DNA of 64,000 nt. Source: Bacteroidota bacterium. Lineage in GTDB: Bacteria; Bacteroidota; Bacteroidia; Sphingobacteriales; Sphingobacteriaceae. Both the position numbers and the translations under genes were made by a program. Position 1 is the first letter of the stretch; each line of letters opens with the position of its first letter. The notes beneath the pieces are model-generated. The model was not told the origin of the DNA and did no database searches. It saw nothing but the letters and a program-made list of their open reading frames with translations. Of the stretch, positions 16,795 through 24,073 are shown in pieces. The stretch lies in contig JAEXHI010000021.1 in the NCBI GenBank assembly GCA_023450085.1, forward strand, positions 124,001 through 188,000, in the 5' to 3' direction.

Positions 16795-17730
16795 TTAATT
16801 TAATTTAAAATGAGGTATAACTAAATCAAAAGCTTGTTTCTGAATTAAAGTTCGATCATCAACGGCTTCTATCCAATTAATTTGGACACCGTCTTTCTCC
16901 ATTTTCCTGAAAAAAGTCATTTGTCTCTTAGCAAATTGACAAATAGCAATACCTAATCTCTCTCTTAAGGTATCCAAGTTGATTTCATTTTTCAGATACG
17001 CAATTACAAATTTGTATTCTAATCCGTAGAAAACCAACATCTCTTCGCTTACGCCTTGTTTAAGCAAATCTAGCACTTCTTCAATGAGTCCATGAGACAA
17101 ACGATCATCTAATCTTGAAAGAATTTTATTTCTTCGGATATCCACCTCATTATACAGACCGATTATCAAAGGCTTTAGTTCTGTTCTTTTTTTTGTATGG
17201 AGGTTATGATGGCTTAAATATTCAGCTATTTCTATCGCTCTAATTAATCGTTTATGTGAGCTTATATCGGCCTGTTCTCTTAGTTTAAGAGGGTATTTAT
17301 TCAACTCCCTTTGCAGTTCTTCTTTACTAAGCAATAGCAACTGTTGTCTTAATTGCTCATTTACCGGAATAGCGGTCAGTTCATGATTTTGTAATAGACT
17401 ATGGATGTACATCCCAGTGCCACCACATAAAATTGGAAGTTTCCCTAAGGTTTGTAGCTTTTCAAAAGCTTCATAAAAATCATCTTTAAAGGCATTTACC
17501 TGATAACGCTGACCAGCAGGTTTAATATCAATTAAGTGATATGGAATTTGAAGTCCGTTTACTTCATATTCAGAAAGGTCTTTCCCTGTCCCGATATCCA
17601 TTCCTTTAAAAACCTGTCTGCTATCTGCGCTAATGATCTCGCCATTAAAAGTATGAGCCAATTGTACGGCCAACTTGGTTTTTCCAACCGCTGTTGCCCC
17701 TAGTACAATTAACAAATTTTTATCAGGCAT
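16795..17730 (-). CDS. miaA: tRNA dimethylallyltransferase MiaA
   Basis: It transfers a dimethylallyl group to N6 of adenosine 37 in tRNAs that read codons starting with U. The 311-residue protein has the P-loop GATAVGKTKLA (residues 11-21), the nearby ISADSRQVFKGMDIGTGK signature, PYHLIDI, ILCGGTGMYI and the C-terminal basic FAKRQMTFFRKM element that contacts tRNA. Its ATG overlaps the end of the upstream gene by eight bases, so translation is probably coupled. It sits inside a four-gene minus-strand unit running from 18945 to 15655. Confidence 0.96.
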   Translation of the reverse strand: MPDKNLLIVLGATAVGKTKLAVQLAHTFNGEIISADSRQVFKGMDIGTGKDLSEYEVNGLQIPYHLIDIKPAGQRYQVNAFKDDFYEAFEKLQTLGKLPILCGGTGMYIHSLLQNHELTAIPVNEQLRQQLLLLSKEELQRELNKYPLKLREQADISSHKRLIRAIEIAEYLSHHNLHTKKRTELKPLIIGLYNEVDIRRNKILSRLDDRLSHGLIEEVLDLLKQGVSEEMLVFYGLEYKFVIAYLKNEINLDTLRERLGIAICQFAKRQMTFFRKMEKDGVQINWIEAVDDRTLIQKQAFDLVIPHFKLN

Positions 17731-18571
17731 TTGTATAGAAATGATATTTGAGATTTCCAGTATTAAATATCTTGATCCAGTCGATGCTGGTCAAAAAACT
17801 ATCCAAATTTAATACATTTTGTGCTTCAAATGCTGTCATTATTTTTTTTGGCAAGCGATGTGCATAATATCTGGTCATCGTTTTGGTATCGACATAAAAA
17901 AACACCGACTCAGTATTGCCTGATAATTGAAAGCCCAATTTATCATAGCCTTTGCCTAATGACCAATCTCGATCAGCATAAGTCATCAAATCGTTAACCT
18001 GTACTTTTTCCAAGAAAGAAGCGATTAGTTTACCTAAGCCGCCAGCAATAGTGTTCCCGGTTTTGGTAGCAAAGCGCACTAATTCTGCAGATTTGTAATG
18101 CGCACCTTTGCTTTTCATAGGTCTAGATGCTGAAAAACAAGCTACCGCCATCAGCTCCCCATTGAACGTTAATCCTAAATTATATTTGGTTTTGATGTAG
18201 CCCTGTAAATGATGCTGCTCCAAAAAAGCTTTGGTGCTTTCTGAATCAATCTCTTCTATTTTTCCCTTTCTACCGTGTAGGCTTTTATTTAAACCACAAA
18301 AGGAATGTATTCTGCATAATACCTGTTCTCTCTTTTTTGCCCATACATCTTCCCATAGATGTACTAGAAAGATGCCTTGTTGCGCATAGACGGCCTGTAA
18401 CGAAAGCAATTGTTGAGGTAGGAAATTAGCATTCAATGGTAAAAGATTAACGTGCACTTTTCCTTTGATCCCCACGATGTAAAATGGATGTGTTTGGATT
18501 TCTTCTACAGCGTGATATTGATTTTGTACGGTTAAAAAGAAATCTTCTTGAAATAACGGATTTAAACCCAC
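17723..18571 (-). CDS. Homing-endonuclease-like / GNAT-like protein, probably domesticated
   Basis: No named function is assigned. The 282 residues resemble the C-terminal half of phage-borne VSR-like homing endonuclease proteins. FLVHLWEDVWAKKREQVLCR (residues 68-87) looks like the end of a VSR-type nuclease fold. GRKGKIEEI (100-108) and HHLQGY (120-125) then lead into a GNAT-like part with ELVRFAT (163-169), GGLGKLIASFL and YADRDWSLGKGYDKLGF. The first ~65 residues are too short for an intact nuclease core, so cleavage activity is doubtful. It overlaps the upstream gene by 10 bases and miaA by 8, so it is well integrated in the operon. The comparison is from memory of the family pattern, not a search. 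Confidence 0.55.
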   Translation of the reverse strand: MGLNPLFQEDFFLTVQNQYHAVEEIQTHPFYIVGIKGKVHVNLLPLNANFLPQQLLSLQAVYAQQGIFLVHLWEDVWAKKREQVLCRIHSFCGLNKSLHGRKGKIEEIDSESTKAFLEQHHLQGYIKTKYNLGLTFNGELMAVACFSASRPMKSKGAHYKSAELVRFATKTGNTIAGGLGKLIASFLEKVQVNDLMTYADRDWSLGKGYDKLGFQLSGNTESVFFYVDTKTMTRYYAHRLPKKIMTAFEAQNVLNLDSFLTSIDWIKIFNTGNLKYHFYTNA

Positions 18572-18939
18572 TCGTTCTGTCTATAAATTTTATAACCTTT
18601 ATCTAAGGCGTCAGTAATATGTCCCATTAATACCTCATCTATTTTTTTGATATGAAAGCATGATTTTCCTTTGAGCAACTTCAACAAATCTGGATGAATG
18701 AGGTCTTTAACTTCCGGATTAGTATAAAGCAGCATAAAATGAAGTGTAATGTCGCTCTTTAGCATTTTTAACCCTGCGAAATAGATTTCTTTTCTTTCAC
18801 GCCCCAATAAAACCACATCCTTTTCGCTCCAAAGATCATATTCAGTTTCTGAATTTATTCTAGAGGTAAAACCCAGCGATTCGTAAGGCTGCATTCCTGC
18901 CCTAATGGTTTGAAAGATTTCGATCAAATCTGTTTTCAT
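18562..18939 (-). CDS. DUF1801-like (YdhG-type) small protein
   Basis: This 125-residue cytoplasmic protein has the pattern of DUF1801-type proteins: YFAGLKMLKSDITLHFMLLY, then HPDLLKLLKGKSCFHIKK, then a final helix. Members of this fold include YdhG, a proposed frataxin-like iron protein, but the role here is unknown. I placed the start at the ATG at 18939; another in-frame ATG two codons upstream (18945) is equally possible. It is the first gene of the miaA operon, and its stop overlaps the next start by 10 bases. A -7 box at 18965-18972 gives a very short leader. Confidence 0.65.
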   Translation of the reverse strand: MKTDLIEIFQTIRAGMQPYESLGFTSRINSETEYDLWSEKDVVLLGRERKEIYFAGLKMLKSDITLHFMLLYTNPEVKDLIHPDLLKLLKGKSCFHIKKIDEVLMGHITDALDKGYKIYRQNEWV

Positions 18940-18964
18940 ATGCATGCATGTTAATGGATGATGG

Positions 18965-18972
18965 CAAACTTA
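18965..18972 (-). promoter_or_regulatory. Putative -7 box of the DUF1801-miaA-methyltransferase operon
   Basis: The minus strand reads TAAGTTTG, an exact TAnnTTTG match, 25 bases before the ATG at 18939. It implies a leader of about 10-20 bases. Confidence 0.45.
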
Positions 18973-19070
18973 ACAAGTTATTTTTTAATTATGATAACAC
19001 TAATGGACTATAAATGTTTCTGCAAATAATATAAACAGCCTGTTCATTGGTATTAAAAAATGACTCCATA

Positions 19071-19103
19071 AAAAACGCCCATGCTTTTTTAACATGGGCG
19101 TTT
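19071..19103 (-). terminator. Intrinsic terminator of the glycine-zipper lipoprotein gene
   Basis: Eleven-base arms AAACGCCCATG (19073-19083) and CATGGGCGTTT (19093-19103) pair perfectly around a 9-base loop. On the minus strand the hairpin ends in a run of six T residues, 17 bases after the gene's stop codon. Confidence 0.85.
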
Positions 19104-19119
19104 ATATATATGATAGAGT

Positions 19120-19593
19120 TTATTGTTTTTTCTGCACTCGACCGCTTTTTCTATCTTCAGCTCTACCAATGGCATAACCGGCACCTGCACCAGCCAAACC
19201 ACCAATAATAGCACCACGGGCATTATTTTTGTCAATTAATACACCACCTAGTGCGCCAACACCAGCACCAATAACGGTACCCTTGGCAGCATCACTCCAG
19301 CCTTTTTTCTTTGCTTGAGTAGTGGTTACGCCAGCTGAGGAAGTAGTAACGGTACCACCTGAACTATAAGTTGAAGACGAACTACGTCTGGCTGCAGCCA
19401 ATTCTGCTTGATGTTGCTCTTCTACCCTACGCTTTTCAGCTTCTACTTCAGCACGTTTAAAGCTGTCTAACTTAATACTGTCTCTGTACTTAACAATTGC
19501 TTGTTGCTTTTCTAATTCGATTTGCTTCTCACTTTTACCACAAGAGACCAAAACTGTTGCCCCAATTGCGATTATTGCTAATATATTTTTCAT
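19120..19593 (-). CDS. Glycine-zipper (YMGG-like) lipoprotein
   Basis: This 157-residue lipoprotein has the signal IIAIGATVLVSC, with the cysteine at residue 18. A charged helical stretch follows (ELEKQQAIVKYRDSIKLDSF and onward, rich in Glu, Lys and Ala, probably coiled), then a Ser/Thr/Val linker and two glycine zippers: GTVIGAGVGALGGVLI and GAIIGGLAGAGAGYAIG. Such zippers insert in or line the outer membrane, and related proteins (YMGG-Gly, SlyB-like) stabilise the envelope. The C-terminus is basic. It is a single-gene unit with its own terminator. Its exact role is unknown. Confidence 0.75.
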   Translation of the reverse strand: MKNILAIIAIGATVLVSCGKSEKQIELEKQQAIVKYRDSIKLDSFKRAEVEAEKRRVEEQHQAELAAARRSSSSTYSSGGTVTTSSAGVTTTQAKKKGWSDAAKGTVIGAGVGALGGVLIDKNNARGAIIGGLAGAGAGYAIGRAEDRKSGRVQKKQ

Positions 19594-19974
19594 CGTTCCT
19601 TTTGTTTTAGTTGATGATTGCGTGAGCTTTCACCTTTTAGTTTTAATTAATGTAGGTAACAAAGCACTGTAAAAATGGTTTGCCACTATTTTTATTGGTT
19701 TGTAACCAATCCAACTCACTTTCGAAAAAATTATGCCAAAGTTTCCATCACTGACCTGAATTATTTGAAATAACAAAGGAAGTAAATAGGCTGAAACCCC
19801 TAAAAAACAATATTTTGGATGGCATTGATAATTATTTGAACCTTATCACGATGTGGATAATTATGAAGGCTAATTGGTTAATCAACCGGTACCTTATATT
19901 CCAAAAATGTTTTGTGATTGTCGGCTATTCCATACAAAAAACATATCTTGTGCGCTTTATTTTGATTGCAAAGA
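19594..19974. other. Divergent intergenic region
   Basis: These 381 bases lie between the divergent glycine-zipper and beta-CASP genes and must hold both promoters, but I found no exact TAnnTTTG box in the right place for either. A small palindrome, ATTGGTTTGTAACCAAT (19694-19710, seven-base arms), and the word GGTTAATCAACC further right are the only structures I noted. No credible protein is encoded. Confidence 0.5.
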
Positions 19975-21363
19975 ATGAGGTTAACGATATGGGGTGCAGC
20001 GCAACAGGTTACTGGAAGCATGCATCTTTTACAACTGAACAACTATAATATTTTAATTGACTGTGGACTTGATTACGAAAAAGGCTCGTACCAGGAGCAA
20101 AATTTATTCTTTCCCTTCAATCCTACGGAGATTGATTTAGTTATTTTAACTCATGCGCATATTGACCATTCTGGGAATTTACCTACTTTGATTAGAATGG
20201 GCTACGATGGACAAATTTTATGTACTGGTCCGACCGCAGATTTAACCGAAATTCTGTTATTTGACTCCGTCAACATCTTTTTAGGTAAACAAAATAAAAA
20301 ACATAGAGGCAAAAAAAGAGGACATAGTGGACCTCAACCTTTGTACCTTCAAAAACATGTGATGGAAACCATGGACAGGTTTGTAACCATTGGCTTTCAT
20401 AAACCGTTTAAAATTAATGGCGATATCGAACTTACCTTTGTACCTGCCGGCCATTTGCTAGGTGCAGCCTCTGTTATTTTAAACATCAATGAAAATGGTG
20501 TTGCCAAAAAAATTGCTTTTACTGGCGACATAGGAAGAAAGAACTATCCTGTATTGGTAGATCCAGCACCTTTGCCTGAGGTAGATTATCTGGTTTGCGA
20601 ATCTACTTATGGGGGTCGTTTGCATAGTCATGATACTTCCTTAGAGGACAAACTGGTGGAGGTGATTAACGAAACCTGTATTAAAAATCCAGGCAGATTG
20701 ATCATTCCAGCGTTTAGTATTGGTAGAACACAGTCGTTGATTTTTAAACTGAACCAAATTTTTAACAAGGGGCTACTTCCGCCAGTAGAGATTTTTGTAG
20801 ATAGTCCATTAGCTAATTATGCTACTAAAATCTATCGCAAGCATCATCAATATGTAAGCGAGGAAGCAAAATCCTTTTATTTGGACAAAGGTGATGAATT
20901 CGAATTTGAACACCTGACCTATTTACGAACGCAGAAAGAAAGCCTAGCTGTAAGCAATTATTTAGATCCTTGTATTATTATTTCTTCGGCAGGAATGTTG
21001 GAAGGTGGCAGAATTCAAGATCATATTTACTACAATATTCAAAATTATTACTGTACAATTCTTTTCATAGGTTATTGTGCTAAGGGAACTTTAGGGGATC
21101 GACTGTTGCGTGGCGATCCTATTATCCGTTTGAGAAATAGGGATCTAATGGTTTATGCCAAAATAGCGAAGACTGATTTGTTAAGCGGACATGGGGATCA
21201 TAACGATTTAATGAATACCGTTAGGCAACAGGATGTAGCGAAACTTAAAAAAGTGTTTTTGGTACATGGAGAAGCCAGTAGTTTAACTGCATTTAAAACT
21301 GCTTTACAGGAAGAAGGCTATGCAGTAGAGGTTCCGGAGCGTGGCGTTAGCTACGAACTTTAG
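19975..21363 (+). CDS. MBL-fold beta-CASP RNA nuclease (YsH1/CPSF73-like)
   Basis: This is a cytoplasmic metallo-beta-lactamase-fold nuclease of the RNA-processing group. The 462 residues start MRLTIWGAAQQVTGSMHLLQ and carry the zinc motifs HAHIDHSG (60-67), AGHLLGAAS and FTGDIGRKNYPV. The beta-CASP region includes CESTYGGR, LIIPAFSIGRTQSLIF, IISSAGMLEGGRIQDHI and the C-terminal LVHGEASSL that closes the active site. I took the ATG at 19975; a TTG three codons earlier is in frame. Its stop overlaps the stop of the convergent PorP/SprF gene. The likely role is endo- or 5'-exonucleolytic mRNA turnover; the RNA substrate is not deducible. Confidence 0.9.
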   Translation: MRLTIWGAAQQVTGSMHLLQLNNYNILIDCGLDYEKGSYQEQNLFFPFNPTEIDLVILTHAHIDHSGNLPTLIRMGYDGQILCTGPTADLTEILLFDSVNIFLGKQNKKHRGKKRGHSGPQPLYLQKHVMETMDRFVTIGFHKPFKINGDIELTFVPAGHLLGAASVILNINENGVAKKIAFTGDIGRKNYPVLVDPAPLPEVDYLVCESTYGGRLHSHDTSLEDKLVEVINETCIKNPGRLIIPAFSIGRTQSLIFKLNQIFNKGLLPPVEIFVDSPLANYATKIYRKHHQYVSEEAKSFYLDKGDEFEFEHLTYLRTQKESLAVSNYLDPCIIISSAGMLEGGRIQDHIYYNIQNYYCTILFIGYCAKGTLGDRLLRGDPIIRLRNRDLMVYAKIAKTDLLSGHGDHNDLMNTVRQQDVAKLKKVFLVHGEASSLTAFKTALQEEGYAVEVPERGVSYEL

Positions 21364-22343
21364 AAGTAACAGAAGTTGATACGGCGCTCTTTTTCATTCA
21401 TAAAGTTCCAACTCACGGAAATTTCATGAGTAGAACCGCTGTAACCTGCCAAACTGCCTACACTATGATCATAGGAATAACCTAACCTTAGTTTATCGCT
21501 AATGAAAAATTCGGCCATGCCAATCAATGCATTTGTATTTCTGGTATTACCTACTACTGCAGGCTTATTGTAGATTTTAATTCCTGTTCTGTAGCCAGCT
21601 CCTATCCATATTTTTTGTTTGAATAGGAAAAATGCATTTAAATCCAATACGGTTGGGCCAGCAATATCATCCTTTATCAAGAAAAATGGTTTGAAATCAA
21701 TTTCATACTCTACCAATGGAATAAGTGTCCCAGCTGTGAGGTAAAAATGTGGTTTAGGGGTAGGGAAATTAAAGTCGAGCTTTTTCTTATCCATTAAAAA
21801 TCTACCGATGATATTATTTGCCGAAGCCCCAATATACATTCGAGGCGTTGAAAAGAAAACACCGGCACGTACATCAGGCACGATTTCTTTCACAGTACCC
21901 GTTGGAATATAATTATCGCCTAGGTCGCCTGGTTCCAACATATCGCCATAAATACCGAACTGTTGGAACCCAGCACCTAATCCAAAGGCTAGTTTATTTG
22001 TTTCGTCTTCGTTAACTGGAAAACGGTAGGCGTAATTTGCAAAGGCTGAAAGGTTTTTTTGAGCACCTAATTGATCCGCTGATAAAATTAATGATAGCCC
22101 AACTCTTTCGTTAGGCATCAGCATATCTGCCGCCATGGTGAAACTCTTAGGTGCACCGTTAATACCTGTCCACTGATTCCTATAAGTGGCGTTGAGATTT
22201 AATCGCTCCCGGTAACCCGCATACGCAGGATTGATGTAAATCGCATTAAAAATGTATTGACTGTATTGTGCGTCTTGTTGCGCAAAGCTTCCAAAGCTTA
22301 GCATCGTAAATAAAAAGATAATATACCAACTTCTTCTTCCCAT
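21360..22343 (-). CDS. PorP/SprF family outer-membrane protein (T9SS type B partner), module 1
   Basis: PorP/SprF proteins are outer-membrane barrels of the type IX secretion system; SprF-like members are needed to deliver and anchor adhesins with the type B C-terminal domain. The 327-residue protein has a signal (FLFTMLSFGSFAQ) and the family hallmark DAQYSQYIFNAIYINPAYAG right after it, with conserved YRNQWTGINGAPKSF. Strands alternate to the final SWNF region. It is one base after the stop of the CTD-bearing 311-residue protein and is the last gene of that operon. The C-terminus runs on a little past the last strand (ERRINFCYF), which is unusual for a barrel. Confidence 0.93.
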   Translation of the reverse strand: MGRRSWYIIFLFTMLSFGSFAQQDAQYSQYIFNAIYINPAYAGYRERLNLNATYRNQWTGINGAPKSFTMAADMLMPNERVGLSLILSADQLGAQKNLSAFANYAYRFPVNEDETNKLAFGLGAGFQQFGIYGDMLEPGDLGDNYIPTGTVKEIVPDVRAGVFFSTPRMYIGASANNIIGRFLMDKKKLDFNFPTPKPHFYLTAGTLIPLVEYEIDFKPFFLIKDDIAGPTVLDLNAFFLFKQKIWIGAGYRTGIKIYNKPAVVGNTRNTNALIGMAEFFISDKLRLGYSYDHSVGSLAGYSGSTHEISVSWNFMNEKERRINFCYF

Positions 22344-22344
22344 A

Positions 22345-23280
22345 CTATTTATCTCTTAATAATGTAATCCAACCTGTTAGTGCACTTTGAGCCCCCTCTT
22401 TTGACACCAATTTGAGTACGTAGTAATAAGTGCCTTCGCTTAAACCGTCGCCGCTCCAGTTGTTAATATAATTTCCAGGACTTCTATAAACTTCGTTGCC
22501 CCATCGATTGAAAATGGCTAAACTACTTTCTTTGTAAAGCTCAATTCCATCTATTTTAAGCACGTCGTTTTTTCCATCACCGTTAGGAGTAATAACGTTT
22601 GGAACTTTGATGTTACCAACTATCTTCTTAACGTCTGTGGAGGTATTATTCCCCAAATCTGGATCTAGCAGTGTTGGATCTCCTACTACTGAGGCTGTAT
22701 TAATAATGTCTCCTGCCATAATTCCCTGCGCTTTGATTAACAATGTTGCAGTTGGCCCACCAGACACTAGTAAAGGAATCGTCCAGTTAATTCGCCCATT
22801 CACATATTCTGCGGTACCCAGTGTAGGCCTATCCATGGAAATAAATTTCAAATTTGGAGGAAAGATATCAGTCACTTTAACATTTGGGTTATCCGTGTTT
22901 TCTATATTACGAACCGTAATCATATAGGTGAAAGGTTCATTTGGTCCCACAAATCGAGTTTCCGACTTTTTAATTACCTCCAAATTTGAATATTCAACAA
23001 TTACTCTAAATACATCAGATAAGTCCGATGAACAACCCTCTTGACTGACGACCCTTACTTGGTAGTCGCCAGCAACAGCAGTGTTGTACATAAAAGTGCT
23101 GGCTCCGGATATAGGTTGCCCATACCTGTACCATTGGTAAGAATAAGTTCCATTTGGGTTGTCAACTCTTAGGTGAGCCGTCCCTCCTTGTCGTATTCTT
23201 ACTTCATTGGCGGTCTGCGCTTTTACAATTGTTATTTGTAAAAGCAGTATAACCAAGTATATCAGCCTCCGAAGCCTCAC
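22345..23280 (-). CDS. Secreted Ig/DUF11 protein with type B gliding-motility C-terminal domain
   Basis: This is the only protein of module 1 with a T9SS sorting domain. Of 311 residues, 1-22 are a signal ending VKAQ, about 24-93 are an Ig-like domain (SYQWYRYGQPISG), about 98-216 are a DUF11 repeat (PFTYMITVRNIENTDNPNVK) and 226-311 are the type B CTD with the invariant PNVITPNGDGKNDVLKI, IFNRWGNEVYR and YYYVLKL. It should cross the outer membrane by T9SS, assisted by the PorP/SprF encoded one base downstream. At 311 residues it is short for this class, which often exceeds 1000. The two genes upstream lack a CTD and may supply the rest of a multi-subunit surface structure. Confidence 0.88.
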   Translation of the reverse strand: MRLRRLIYLVILLLQITIVKAQTANEVRIRQGGTAHLRVDNPNGTYSYQWYRYGQPISGASTFMYNTAVAGDYQVRVVSQEGCSSDLSDVFRVIVEYSNLEVIKKSETRFVGPNEPFTYMITVRNIENTDNPNVKVTDIFPPNLKFISMDRPTLGTAEYVNGRINWTIPLLVSGGPTATLLIKAQGIMAGDIINTASVVGDPTLLDPDLGNNTSTDVKKIVGNIKVPNVITPNGDGKNDVLKIDGIELYKESSLAIFNRWGNEVYRSPGNYINNWSGDGLSEGTYYYVLKLVSKEGAQSALTGWITLLRDK

Positions 23281-23289
23281 TCTTTATTA

Positions 23290-24036
23290 CTAGTTAACCA
23301 AAGAAATGCTTGGTTTTACTGGCTTAGGTGTCACCGTGATCGTTTGTGAGGTAGCAGCACTTACTTCACATCCTGCTCCAGCTCTCAATACGCCTGGGTT
23401 ACCTGGTAAAAGTGTATAGTTTACCGTTGCATTAAATACATAAGTTCCAGCTTGAATAGCTGTTAATGTAAATACGTTTTGGTTGGTTGTACTTCCGTTA
23501 CTAGAACCGATAGCTGCCATTGAAGGTACAGGGCTTCCATTAAACATAGCCGACCAAGTATAGGTATAACCAATTCCATCAGGAAGTGGCGCAGCAGGTG
23601 TTGCTGTAGCTGTAATTGATGAGCTAGCTGCAGGACCACTTGCTTCACCGCAATAGGTGGTGTTGGTTGGTGTGCTTAATGCCAATGTTTTGTTTGGAAG
23701 TTTATAAACTGAAAACGGATCAGATTCATCACCTAAACAGCCTGCGGCCGATTCGATACGTGTGGTATAATTGTGTGGACCAACCGGTAAACTATTTGGT
23801 ACCGTATAATTAGTAGAATTGGCACCTGAATAAGTGTAAACACCTACCTCTGTTCCTGCTAAATACCAGTGTACTTTATCTCCAGCGGTTAAAGTTGATT
23901 CTTCAGGCATGTGAAGCGTTGCCGTGGCATTATCGCATAAGTACACATTGTAGTACGTTTGGGCGTAACTTGAAAAAGTTATACCTAACAGCAGAATTAA
24001 GGTAGTGATGATGTTGCGGGTAATTGTTGTTTTCAT
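23290..24036 (-). CDS. Secreted Ig-like protein without sorting domain
   Basis: This 248-residue protein begins with a clear Sec signal (IITTLILLLGITFSSYAQ) and then two Ig-like beta domains. The first runs about 26-110 with CLGDESDPFSV at its end; the second spans about 115-240 with a paired-cysteine pattern (TTYCGEASG and GAGCEVSAA). It ends abruptly after TPKPVKPSISLVN, a tail closely similar to the end of the 904-residue protein encoded just upstream. There is no type A or B T9SS domain, so its route to the surface, if any, would depend on a partner. It starts 37 bases after the 904-residue gene and ends nine bases before the 311-residue gene. I do not recognise a defined family. Confidence 0.7.
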   Translation of the reverse strand: MKTTITRNIITTLILLLGITFSSYAQTYYNVYLCDNATATLHMPEESTLTAGDKVHWYLAGTEVGVYTYSGANSTNYTVPNSLPVGPHNYTTRIESAAGCLGDESDPFSVYKLPNKTLALSTPTNTTYCGEASGPAASSSITATATPAAPLPDGIGYTYTWSAMFNGSPVPSMAAIGSSNGSTTNQNVFTLTAIQAGTYVFNATVNYTLLPGNPGVLRAGAGCEVSAATSQTITVTPKPVKPSISLVN

Positions 24037-24073
24037 TGTTTTCGAGTTTGTAATGTTCTATTTAATATTGTTG

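Noticed and set aside
19815..20048. Small frame overlapping the start of the beta-CASP gene
   Set aside because: It overlaps a strongly supported gene in another frame and has no family features.
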